From positions 4,620,001-4,684,000 of the forward strand of contig OU696577.1 in the NCBI GenBank assembly GCA_916048095.2: a DNA stretch of 64,000 nucleotides, written 5' to 3'. The notes under the pieces were generated by a model. It did not search any database. It saw nothing but the letters and a program-made list of their open reading frames with translations, and had not been told where the DNA came from. Position 1 is the first letter of the stretch. The number at the start of each line of letters is the position of its first letter. The translations under genes were made by a program, and so were the position numbers. This DNA is from Sacculina carcini. Its lineage: Eukaryota; Arthropoda; Thecostraca; Sacculinidae. Below are positions 48,311 through 58,760 of this stretch, in pieces.

Positions 48311-48812
48311 CAGAGAAGATGCGCACTTCGTTTGTTCCTTCCGTTAGTTATCTTCGTTCTTCTCTTTTCGAGTAATTGTTTAACTTGTCGTTTGATCCCT
48401 CCTCACATACTATCACTCCCTATGCTACGGTCTGTTATCATGGTTTACTTTGCTCTTGTCATGTGCTTACTGTTGTAGATATTTTTCTCTAATTGTGTTG
48501 CCGTTTTTATGTGTGATTTGCTCTATATTTGAAGTTTGTGATTTGTGTTATTTGGTGTTAACTTTGGGGTTACGCTGCGCGCGTGTGTGTATGTGCGCTA
48601 AATCAAATATATTTTTTCTTTGTTTTTTGTTTGTGCTTTGTCTACGAGACCCGTTCTCCTGAGCAGTGTCTGACACTGTCGCTTGTTTGCTTCTCCCAAT
48701 AATGACAACTTTTCGTAATATTTACGTTCCTTCTTTTTCTTTTCCAGTATTGCCAGCATTTATCAGTGCCGTATATTTTGTTTTTTGTATTATCTTAATG
48801 GGATACACTGTG

Positions 48813-49878
48813 TGGTGCACCACGTGTAACTGCGTCTCGCGCCACCTGGCGGTACCTGCCAGAAGCGCAGTGTCCTGTGCAGCTGTGTATGTCTGTGTGT
48901 CGTGTTGTCTTTGTTCGTAATTGTGCGTGTTTGATCTTGTGTGTATGTTTGTCTGTACTTGTCTTGCTCGTCCCTTGTATGCACAAATATAGTCGGTCCA
49001 AAACACTCACATTGCGAACATGTGTAATTCCGTGGTTTCCTAAACGCCACATTGGTTCCCCGAGTGAGGATGGTGTGGTGATGTGTTAGATCACTGCGGC
49101 GCCTAATCTATGCGCCTCCTACCTACGCCGCGCCTCTGTTAGCAGCCGTCTGTGCCTCGCCAATAGATGCAACGCTCCACAAGCTGTTGACAAAATTAAC
49201 CAGCAGCACATCATCCGGGACCGACTCCGTCCGGCATCGTACCTAATCGCTCATCTACCACCGCCGGACGTAAAACCACTGCATGGCAACCGTCTGCGCA
49301 ACAAGGAGACGAGTCAATGAAGATTGCCTCGAATCCTTGCTGGCTGCAGTTTCTGCACAATAATCCGACGTCGTACCGAAAATCTACTTACATCTACTCC
49401 GAAGTTTGACTGACGGCCTACCTCCGAAGTTCTACCGATGATCTACCGTTCAATAATCGGCGAAAATCCACCCCTAAATTTGTCTCCGGACTGCGCAGCA
49501 CTAGGTCGACTTTATTTCTCGGAATTCGCTTGGCCTCGTGCTGCCGTGCAGTATGGCGCCCTAGTGCATCACACTAGTGAAAAATCACCGACTCCGATTT
49601 CTCCAATACCGCTCCGCTTCTGGTGGGGGGAGTCCCGTGGTGCGCCACGTGTAACTGCGTCTCGCGCCACCTGGTGGTACCTGCCAGAAGCGCAGTGTCC
49701 TGTGCAGCTATGTGTATGTCTGTGTGTCGTGTTGTGTTTGTTCGTGATTTCGCGTGTTTGATCTTGTGTGTATGTGTGTCTGTACTTGCCTTGCTCGTCC
49801 CTTGTTGTATGTACAAATATAGTCGGTCCAAAGAACTCACGTGAATTTGCGTCGCTCCGTGGCGAGCCAAACGTCACA
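48813..49878 (+). mobile_element. TRIM-like mini LTR retrotransposon
   Basis: Two direct repeats, 48813-49051 (239 bp) and 49638-49878 (241 bp), both start TGGTGC(A/G)CCACGTGTAACT and end AACG(C/T)CACA. They share TGCGTCTCGCGCCACCTGG and ATATAGTCGGTCCAAA. The 586-bp interior starts TTGGTTCCCCGAGTGAGG (possible primer binding site) and ends GGTGGGGGGAGTCCCG (possible polypurine tract). It has no coding frame of note. This is the plan of a terminal-repeat retrotransposon in miniature. A clear target duplication was not found. Confidence 0.7.
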
Positions 49879-49977
49879 TCCCGTTCATTTTCAGGCGATT
49901 CTCTACGGTTCTTAAGATTATAATCTTATCTTGAAACTCTATTGAACTAAGATTATAGATTATATTGAAATATAATC

Positions 49978-50007
49978 TTGAAACTCCAATAATTATTGGA
50001 GTTTCAA
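49978..50007. repeat. 30-bp perfect palindrome
   Basis: The segment starts TTGAAACTCCAATAA and the second half is its exact complement. A related TTGAAACTC piece lies at 49931. It lies just outside the TRIM-like element. Confidence 0.9.
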
Positions 50008-50504
50008 CTCATTACTGTTCATTCTGAAGAACACATTACTTTCGGCCAAAGGAAATGATTTGACAAGGCGACAATCAAAACAATGACTCCTATTGGCATT
50101 GGATTGCGAGTTTGAAAAATTGAATACAAACGCTATTGACCTATGATGACCTATGATATTTTCCCATTGACTGGGATCGAGCAAAACAAGCTGAATTTCT
50201 GCAGGGGAGAACTAAAGACAAAAAAGAAGAAAGGTCGTGTTCTATTAACAAAAGTGAGGGAGAATAATCGTATTGAAGACTCAAATATTTTTCCGCGCTA
50301 GGAGTGCGTGGCGTTTGTGAGTAAGACCGACGGCGTTCCTCAATCTGATTTTTTGGACAAAGGTCCGTCATATGTACCACTGCAATACAGCATCAAGGAC
50401 AGTTCGCGCTTAACGAAAGAGTGTGGCGCTACTAGCGAGAAATGTGTGGCAAAAAGATAAAAGACGGCATGCAGCTTATTTGTACCGCTCATACTGTAGT
50501 TGAC

Positions 50505-51790
50505 ATGAATCTTTTTTCAATTATATGGCGGTGCATGTAATCCGCATAATGGCCAGTTGCGGTGCCATAGAATTGTCCATTTATAGTACTTGCACCTGTT
50601 CATAATGCACCTTATCTTGAATAATTACATCGTTAGAAAGGGCTAAATCGATTAGCACTGTTGGTAGACATTGCTACGCCAATGTTGACAAACACGCGTT
50701 TGTCAACGACATCGGAAACGCTCGGCCAATTGCGTTAAATTCGCTTATTAAATTTTCTTAAAAGAGCAGCTTGAAGTATTTGGTCGATTAGCAGAAAACA
50801 CGAGTTTTCTCGAACGCTATATTGGCGCCGTCCGCAAACAATACAAATAGTCGTCGAGGACACACACAGATGGACGATACACATAGGTCGATAAAACACA
50901 CGGCAAAAATGAGCGAGTCGAATAGTGCGCGATATTGAGGCACTTGACAGCGAGCGATGAGCGGTACTCCACAGCGCTATACGCGTGCCTAAGTGTATTT
51001 TGGATTTATGCCAGTATCGGACAATGAGCGTGCTCACCGGAAGTTGTCCGATACTCACATAGATCTTCGCTGCATGGGAATACTTGCGCAATGCACAGAA
51101 TGAGATATTTTACAGGGCACGCGACGCGAGACAATAATTGCACTCATAAAGCAATACACAACACACTCCATAACATATACATGCAATAACATACGTGCCG
51201 CAAATATAGACATGCATGTTTGTGCATTTATACAGCGATAATAATTATAACATTAAAACATCATAACACACATATAAACTTAAACAACAGTGCACATTTA
51301 AAACAACATAATACATTAAGTACCTTGAACCGTGAACAAATCAGCAAAATATGTAAAAGTGCAGCGCCTACAGCACTACATCATCCACGTTCATCAACGT
51401 AAATAATTCATCTCTATCTTTGTTATAGCTTCGTATGTAAGAAAGCTTCGTACGACTTCTAGCAAGCGTACAGAGTTGTTGCTGGAGCTGCGCGATATTC
51501 TGTACAGGTTAATATTTAACGAAGTCATTCCTTTGGTTCTGTCTTGTGGTATGTTTTGAAGCCATTTCAGAAATTCGTCCCTGCTTCTGATGTGCACAGG
51601 GACATTATAGAGAAGACTATCTAACACTTTGGCCAGACTCTTCGATTGTTTTGTCGCTGGACCGTTCAGTGTAGCGACCATGGGCCTGCCTTTGAGTTGA
51701 TCTGCCTTATGATCCTTTGGCAGAACATACGTGAACTTGGACATTGGAAAACTGCATTTCATTTCATTTAGATAGGCTATGGTTTGTTTG
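50505..51790 (-). pseudogene. Penelope-like RT pieces, family B, copy 4
   Basis: 51394-51762 on the minus strand encodes the RT N-terminal part: KFTYVLPKDHKADQLKGRPM, then VATLNGPATKQSKSLAKVLD and IRSRDEFLKWLQNIP. 50505-50690 encodes LALSNDVIIQDKVHYEQ followed by NSMAPQLAI, parallel to the block at 46000. The interval 50700-51390 has no clear coding signal. All parts have stops or frame changes. Confidence 0.6.
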
Positions 51791-51949
51791 TTTTTCTGTA
51801 TTTAGTAGCTATTAAGTTCAGTACTCTGTTGAGTCTTGCTTTTCTTGCGATGAGGTGTATTATGAACAGGTGCAAAGACTCTCAATGGACAATTGTTTGA
51901 CACCGCAACTGGCCATTATAATATTGTAACATCGTTTTAATGATGTTAC

Positions 51950-52412
51950 ATAATTTAAATTCACGCACGAGAACGCACTCGACGGTCGGCTGACATTTCT
52001 CGATGTGCTAGTACAGCTGAATAACGGAGAGCTCAGCACAAACGTGTACACCAAGCCGACAAATCTGGGACTGTGTCTGAATGTCATCAGTGAATGTCCA
52101 ACAAGATATCCGCGATCCACAATCAGCGTATATGGCCGTCGGGCACTGACACACTGCTCAAGCTGGGCTTCAACGCACAAAGAGTTCGAGCGTGTCACAC
52201 AGGTTCTGCTCAACAATGGTTATCCGAACTAGCAAATTTTAGACGTGATTGCTACAGTGCTGAAAAAACATTTTCAGAGCAACTCTTTTAGCGACGCCCA
52301 ACAGTATATCATTTTATACTGCAGAAATGGTATGTCTTCTGCGCTCAAAGTCGACGAACGCGTCATAGATATTATCGAGAAGAATGTATGGCCCACTGAA
52401 TCAGAAAAAAGG
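51950..52412 (+). pseudogene. Penelope-like RT C-terminal fragment, family A
   Basis: Encodes FTHENALDGRLTFLDVLVQL, NNGELSTNVYTKPTNLGLCL, NVISECPTRYPRSTISVYGR and STHKEFERVTQVLLNNGYPN. After a stop it continues with SDAQQYIILYCRNGMSSALK and VDERVIDIIEKN. It aligns with 18030-18440 but is clearly more divergent, so it is a distinct subfamily or older. It ends at a TA run (52433-52490). Confidence 0.8.
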
Positions 52413-52430
52413 TAAAATGGTATATGTGTA

Positions 52431-52432
<2 letters not shown>

Positions 52433-52490
<58 letters not shown>
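52433..52490. repeat. (TA)n microsatellite
   Basis: A TA run between the Penelope-like fragment and a 32-bp-arm hairpin. Confidence 0.95.
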
Positions 52491-52492
<2 letters not shown>

Positions 52493-52560
52493 GGTCGATT
52501 TTGATTATTGGTGTGACTTGGACATATCCCAAGTCACACCACTAATCAAAATCGACCGGT
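52490..52560. repeat. Hairpin with 32-bp arms
   Basis: Arms 52490-52521 and 52529-52560 (ACCGGTCGATTTTGATTATT and its complement, one mismatch) surround a 7-base loop. It may be two transposon termini joined head to head, or a foldback element. It precedes a Tc1-like transposase. Confidence 0.85.
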
Positions 52561-52599
52561 TGTCTGTGAACTTTCAATGAGAAGCGGTTGCATTCCAGG

Positions 52600-53735
52600 A
52601 CGTTGCTGGATTTTGTCGTTATTTGTCGTTGCCTCAGGCTGGAGTTTTTCCGTATTTTGGGACAATGCAGCGTGGCCCAAAGCTGCCGAACGAACACATT
52701 GCAGAGATATTGTCAGCGTATGTGGCTAGAGAGTCAAACAAGGATATCTCCACACAAACCGGAGTAGCACTTCGTAGTGTCTAGACATGAACAGAAATTC
52801 CAAAGCTCCAGTCGGTTGCGGTTCATCACATCAAACTTGAATTGATTCAGGGAAAGTCGAAGCCGAGCTGAGGACAAAGACAAAAGAAATCAAAGCAAAA
52901 ATCAACAACTTCTGTGTAAGGTATCTGTGAAGATAGTGCAGCGCCGCCTCAAATATAACCTCGGGTTTGAGCATGGATTTACGACGTGGTGCACCACGTC
53001 GTAAATCCATGCTGACGGGGAAGCAGAGGCAGAACAGAGTGAAATTTTGCAGACAGTACAATGACTGGCACAATGAGCCTTGGAAAAATGTATTATGAAG
53101 TGAACAGGTAACGTGTTGCGTGAGTGCGAGCAGGGGCGACAAGGTGAGACCGCGACCAGGGTCACATCCGTACACCCCAGGTACATACATGGGACGGTTA
53201 AGTACCCAAATATTTTCATGGTTTGGGGTTAATTCGGGTATTGTGGCGCTGGTAAATTGGTGTTGTTGCGGAAAAATACTATGGTCAGTAAAGAAGGTCA
53301 GTTGGAGCTTCTTTTTGACCATTTGGAATACTGTTATGGTGCATGCAGGTCCGAAATCTTCAAATATGACGGAGCTCCAGCCCAAACAGCCAAACCGATC
53401 AAACAATGGTTCGATTTTGTGGGAATATATTGCATACTTAACTGGCCTGACGATAGACCCGATTTGAATTTCATTCAATATATTTGGAGGCTCTCAAAAC
53501 ACAGACTACGCAAAAGGGACACTTCAACAGTCCCAAGCTCGTCAAGCCGATCCAGAACAGCTGGAACACTTAAAATATATTTGATTCAGGGTCTTTCTGA
53601 GTAAGTTCCATGATGTCCGCATGGTTGTGTTCAGATAATTGGACTTCCCAAATAGCATTGCTGATATGTACGATGCCTCTCCTTGTCATTTTTCTTAAAT
53701 TTTACAATAAAGTTGTTCCGCGCCAATACTTATGG
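52600..53735 (+). pseudogene. Tc1/mariner-type transposase, heavily decayed
   Basis: A helix-turn-helix start MQRGPKLPNEHIAEILSAYV followed by RESNKDISTQTGVALRSV is at 52664-52780. The catalytic part near 53360-53500 reads FKYDGAPAQTAKPIKQWFDF, then LNWPDDRPDLNFIQYIWR. The DGAP Asp is kept, but the Glu of the usual NPIENLW is Gln. Many stops and frame changes lie between, and a 40-bp palindromic segment (ACGACGTGGTGCACCACGTC) is at 52981-53002. Clearly inactive. Confidence 0.7.
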
Positions 53736-53757
53736 CGTTGACTGTATGTAAAATGTT

Positions 53758-54141
53758 TGTAACGAAAACAAAACAACTGAAATATATTACAGATAGGCGC
53801 GCATGGGCATCACTGCCCCAAGCGCGCCTACAAGACGTCACAACCCTACAGCACTTCCAACACGACTCCACGCTCTCACCGTGACACACGGGAACACACA
53901 CGGACACACACACACACACGCACAGCCCTCACACCCACCGCAACAACCAATCAGCGGCGAGCCGATTACTCGCTCGCCGCCGCGGGTCATGGACAATTCA
54001 CAGCGTTACACTCATACACACATACAAACACAGTAAACGACGCAAACGCAAACGCGAATCACAGACACACACACACACACTAAACCATACACACTCCAAC
54101 GCGCTCACACACACTCTCACACAATGCATAATCAAACCACA
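53758..54141 (+). mobile_element. Solo LTR related to 46101-46454, upstream of exon 8
   Basis: It begins TGTAACGAAAAC and ends AAACCACA. Flanks are ATGTT at left and ATGTA at right (4 of 5). It shares the AGGCGCGC hairpin, CCACGCTCTCACCGTGACAC, CAACCAATCAGCGGCGAGCC and long CA tracts with the other copy. Its right end is 60 bases from NSF exon 8, and the TG-rich acceptor tract fills the gap. Confidence 0.8.
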
Positions 54142-54201
54142 ATGTACATATGTCTGTGCGTGTGTGCATGTGTATGTATATGCTTGCGTGTGTGTATTTA
54201 G

Positions 54202-54371
54202 GTATGACAAACCGCAAGGATATGATTGACGAGGCTTTGTTGCGTCCCGGCCGATTGGAGGTGCAGGTGGAAATCGGTCTCCCCGACGAGAAAGGTCGCG
54301 TGCAGATCCTCAACATTCACACGGCCAAGATGCGTACTTTTGGCAAGCTGCACTCCGACGTTGATGTGGAA
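54202..54371 (+). CDS. NSF: NSF exon 8 (D1, arginine fingers)
   Basis: Encodes residues 368-424: [40 protein letters not shown] and [17 protein letters not shown]. This is the second region of homology of AAA proteins, with sensor Asn 371 and the arginine-finger pair Arg 382 and Arg 385 in LLRPGRLE. The acceptor GTGTGTATTTAG follows a long TG-rich tract. The donor is GTGAGT at 54372, phase 0. The match to the family is gapless. Confidence 0.94.
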
Positions 54372-55030
54372 GTGAGTTAATCGTGGCTTCGCTGAGATGA
54401 TCATCCCTGTCTGTCTCAGTTTGTGGTGGACGTTCTGCAGCTATGGAGGGCTAAATTCATGAGAATGTACATGTCGCGTATTGTGTGTGACTCAAAGGTG
54501 TTTTATGGTGTGTATACGTCACATTTGTGATTGTGTGTGTAGATGGTTTAAAACAGTGTTACATGCCGGAAGTGTTCGGTAATGCGTTAAATGTTTTCAA
54601 TCGTTCATGAATGTGTGAGCGTATGGGCTGCGAGTATCTAAATGTTTCTTGATGTCCGCGTGTGTTATAATATCACACAAACACCATATGTGTCTAGTTT
54701 TTCGCTTCACATCACATTGAACTACACTGAGTGTACAGTTGCTTATTCATTTATACATAAGTGGTTTAGGGAGCGTATCCCCGAGCAACCTCATTCCGCC
54801 CAGAATCGAACTCGTCACCATGGGTTTTCGCGTTTGTGTATATTTGTATGTGTGTGTTCATAATTCATAGTTTATATTATCAGCTGTCACATAAACGAAT
54901 TGAGCAAAACAGTATAGAGGCACAATATCCATCGTGCGGACTCTGTTAGACGAACATAAATTGAGACAATACGTGATTATGTAGTGACAAATCTTATATG
55001 TTGTAGTTGTGGTGTAATAGGTGTTCGTTG
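54372..55030. other. Proximal intron 8 without recognised elements
   Basis: Mixed sequence with short TG-rich pieces. No conserved coding similarity. It ends in a TG repeat at 55030-55070. Confidence 0.4.
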
Positions 55031-55079
55031 TGTGTGTTTGTGTGTGTGTGTATGTGTGTGTGTGTGCTCACACACACAC

Positions 55080-57560
55080 ATATTTTCCTTATGTTAATCC
55101 GGGACCACTATCTGAGCCAGTTAATTCGTTCTCCCACGAGAGGCGATAACGTGTTGGACGTTGTCTTGACAAACAACAACGACATTTTTGAAGAATACAC
55201 TATAAATAAGACCCATATATCAGACCACAATGTGATTACACTGACCACCAACTTTCTTCAGACCCAAGTGGTGACAGATTACGTCAATATGAACTCAATC
55301 ACGTTTAGTTGTTTGAACTTTCATAGCCAATCGATCTTCTGGAACGACTTGAAGAACGACCTGACGAGAGTGGATTGGCATCAAAATATGCTCGAGCAAG
55401 ATCCTGGAGCTCAGTACAATGTCCTGATCTCTAAGTGCGTGGATTTTCATTGAGACACGTGTCTCACAAGAAGCCACCCCCTACAACGCACATACCGCGA
55501 CACAGAAAAGTCTTGATGAGAAGGAGATGAAAGTTGCGTAAAAGACTCGTAACGACTATTGATTTCCGGCGCAGAGCACAATTAGAGGAAAAAATTGGAT
55601 CCATAGAAGATCAATGAAAGAGTCTGTGGAAACTGAAAACAACAGAAAGGAGGAGCATGCTGTGTACTGCATTAAGAGCAACCCTGAGTACTTTTATAAG
55701 TATGCGGCCAGCAAATCGCATACAAGAACGGGTGTTGGTAGCCTGGTAGATGCCGACGGTCGGCTCATGGATGACCCAGGAGATTTTGCTGATGTCCTTC
55801 GACAGCAATATGAGAGTGTCTTCAGTACTCCAGACAAATATGAAATCGTTACAACTCCCACAGATCTGTTCTCGGATACTAAAGAGTGTCTGACGGACGT
55901 TGAACTCACTCCAGGTGGTATTGTGCAAGCAATCAACGAGTTAAGCGTCAACACAGCCGCTGGTCCAGATCAGTTTCCTGCAGCATTGTTGAAGGCTTGT
56001 GCCGAAGAACTCTGCATTCCTCTTTTGTTGCTTTATCAAAACTCTTTAAGGACTGGAATTGTTCCAGCTGGTTTGAAAAATGCGAAAATTACACCGATAT
56101 ATAAAGGCGGCAGTAGAACCTATCCAAAAAACTACCGACCAGTGTCTCTCACTTCCCACATCGTCAAGGTATTTGAAAAGATTCTGGTGAAGGAGATGGC
56201 AACATATCTGGAGGACAAGTGTAAGCTAAATGAGAACCAACACGGATTTCGTTCAGGTCGATCCTGTTTGTCGCAGTTGCTCGCACACTACAACACTGTG
56301 TTGAAGTATTTGGATAACGGCCAGGACGTTGACGTGGTCTACTTGGACTTTTCAAAGGCTTTCGATAAGGTGGACCACGGCATACTCCTACGCAAAATTC
56401 GCCAAAGCGGAGTATCGGGAAACCTCGGACGTTGGCTGCACTATTTTCTAACGGACAGAACACAGACTGTGGCAGTGAACGGTGCTGAATCCAGGCAGTC
56501 GAAAGTGGATAGCGGAGTACCACAGGGAACTGGGCCCACTGCTGTTTATCATCTATATTTCTGATACTGATCTGAATGTGCAGCACTCGTCAGCTGCGTC
56601 GTTCGCGGATGACACTCGCGTCATGCGGCCGATTGCCTCGTCGGCAGACACTTATTTGTTGCAGGCGGATCTCGGATCCCTGTATCAGTGGCTGAGCTGA
56701 ACAATATGGCGTTTAACGACCATAAGTTTGAACATGTTAGCTACAGACACAATGTAGGCTGCGGTTACTCGCACTGCTTTATTGCCCACGATAATTCTCC
56801 CATCGCTATCAAACAGCACGTTAGAGATTTGGGTATCACCATGATTAGCGATGGAAAATTTACATTGCACATACAGAACGTGGTGAAGAGAGCCCGATTC
56901 CAAACTGGGTGGATCCTTCGTACATTCCGAACTCGAGACGAAACACTAATGCTGACTTTATACAGGTCGCTTGTGCTGCCGCTGCTGGAGTATTGCTGCC
57001 AACTCTTGAGTCCCTGGAAAGTCGGAGAAAAGCAGCTACTTGAAGGAGTTCAGCGGTCTTTCACCGCAAAAGTGGTTAACGTCAGGCATCTGGGATACTG
57101 GGACAGGCTTGTGGCTTTGAAGCTGTACTCGTTGGAGTGGCGCCGTGAGAGGTATCTTATCATCTATCTGTTCAAAATATTGACAAGTAGGGTGACAAAC
57201 AGTGTTTGTATCCATCTCTACACTCACGTGCGCTTGGGTCCCATGTGTCATATCGAAAAATCGAATCCCAGAGCGGCTGCCAGAATAAGAACACTCAAGG
57301 AGAGTGCATTATCAGTTGGAGCCCCTCGCTTGTTCAACGCGCTGCCCAGACATCTGCGTGTTACGGATGGGTACAGTCTGGAACAGTACAAACATAAATT
57401 GGACGAGTTTTTGACTATATTACCGGACCAGCCAAAACTGCCGCATTATAACATCCGAGCATCTAGCAACTCAATCGTGGACCAGCTGGCGCTGAGACGA
57501 GCGGACGGACATTTTTAGCGGTGGTGCATCAGCATGGCCACGGGCGAGACTGCCAGCCCA
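55080..57560 (+). pseudogene. Jockey/CR1-type LINE, 5'-truncated, near-complete RT
   Basis: It starts inside the endonuclease C-terminus (IRSPTRGDNVLDVVLTNN, SDHNVITL). RT motifs follow: TAAGPDQFPAALLKACAEEL, KNYRPVSLTSHIVKVFEKIL, NQHGFRSGRSCLSQLL, VVYLDFSKAFDKVDHGILL and DSGVPQG near 56510. A frameshift lies there, then PLLFIIYISDTDLNVQHSSA and SFADDTRV (catalytic region, 56605). The C-terminal part 56688-57518 is one open frame with LPLLEYCCQLLSPWKVGEKQ and GAPRLFNALPRHLRV. Few lesions, so a fairly young copy. It is flanked by TG repeats on both sides. Confidence 0.85.
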
Positions 57561-57827
57561 AAACCCGAACTACAGGAACTAAAAGTGTGTGTATGTGTGT
57601 GGGTGTGGGTGTGTGTGTGTGTGGCTTATGCTTCGTGTATTTGCTGGTTGAAGCTATAGGTGTCAGGAATCAAGAACATTAGATTGATAAATATTGATTT
57701 AACGAATTTCTTTCAGTCCTAACCTAACCTAAAATCTATGAAAAATATAGAAACGTTTTTGTGCGTTTTTAATGTTCTTGAGTCCTAATTGTTTTTAAAT
57801 CCTTACACATTTAGCCTAGACCGTATT

Positions 57828-58114
57828 TGCTAGCTTAATGCTTTGCGCATTGTGTATGTATGCGTGTGTGTGTGTGTGTATGTGTGTGTGTGTGTGTGTG
57901 AGTGTGTGTTTGCAAAGTGCAGTGTTTGCAGGGCGCGTTCTGGGTATCGCGTGGCGGTTTGATCGGGTGTTGAGATGTGAGGATGTGTGTGTGAGGAGTC
58001 GGTGTTCGGGCGTCTTCGCTGTGTGGTGTGGTCTTGTAGGCGCGCGTGGGACATTGCTGTCCCCCACGCGCCTGTGTTTTAATGTATCTTGTTTCAGTTT
58101 TTTTTCATGTTACA
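57828..58114 (-). mobile_element. LTR-family copy in reverse, upstream of exon 9
   Basis: The right end (GTTACA at 58109-58114) and the adjoining GTAGGCGCGCGTGGGACATT...CCCCACGCGCCTGTGT hairpin are the reverse complement of the left ends of the LTRs at 46101 and 53758. The left part is a TG repeat corresponding to their CA tracts. The CCAAT part is lost. No convincing target duplication, so the outer limits are approximate. It ends 63 bases before exon 9. Confidence 0.6.
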
Positions 58115-58177
58115 TATATATTCACACATAAATGTATGCCGCAATTATTACAATACAATGTATGTGTTGTGGGTTAG

Positions 58178-58366
58178 GAGGTGGCGCAGCATACGAAAAA
58201 CTTCAGTGGCGCCGAAATTGAGGGTCTGGTGCGTGCTGCACAGTCGTCGGCGCTCAACCGTCTCATCAAGGCCTCCAACAAGGTGTCGGTCGATCCGGAC
58301 GCCGCTATTAAGATATGTGTACAGCGCGCCGACTTCTTCCACGCCATGGAAAACGACATCAAACCG
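58178..58366 (+). CDS. NSF: NSF exon 9 (end of D1)
   Basis: Encodes residues 425-487: [40 protein letters not shown] and [14 protein letters not shown]. The [14 protein letters not shown] block is the C-terminal helical part of D1 containing sensor 2, and ENDIKP is where D1 passes to D2. The donor GTGCAT (58367) is followed by a CA-rich tract. No D2 exon is recognisable from here to 64000, so the gene continues to the right. Confidence 0.93.
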
Positions 58367-58425
58367 GTGCATACACATTTACACATACATGCAGCATTTA
58401 CACATACAGCATTTATACATTAGTG

Positions 58426-58752
58426 CAGGGGTTCTAAACCGGGGTATACATACCCCTTGGGGGTATGGGAACAAAAGACCGGGGGTATGGGAATTTATTT
58501 CGGGGTACTGGTATAAATTATCAACGGTTTATGAATAATATATTTATCAATGACTATGTTATTTCCTAGTAATGCGTGTCTAGTACAGTAAATTAAAGCG
58601 ATTGAAATGCTCGTGGATCTGGATCACATACTGACAAATGATAGGATTGGTGAAAATTATTTGAACAGCCAGGTAAAGGGGGTATGGGACCATATTCGAC
58701 AATCCATCAGGGATATGGAACCATCAAAGGTTCAAACCATCATCAACCCCTG
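58426..58752. mobile_element. hAT-type MITE, 327 bp, perfect 8-bp TSD
   Basis: It starts CAGGGGTTCTAAACCGGGGT and ends AACCATCATCAACCCCTG. CATTAGTG is repeated exactly at 58418-58425 and 58753-58760. The CAGGGGTT termini and the 8-bp duplication are hAT features. GGGGGTATGGGA motifs recur inside. No coding capacity. Confidence 0.88.
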
Positions 58753-58760
58753 CATTAGTG

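Noticed and set aside
52831-53478. 215-codon frame on the - strand
   Set aside because: It is antisense to the decayed Tc1-like transposase; the conserved residues are on the + strand.
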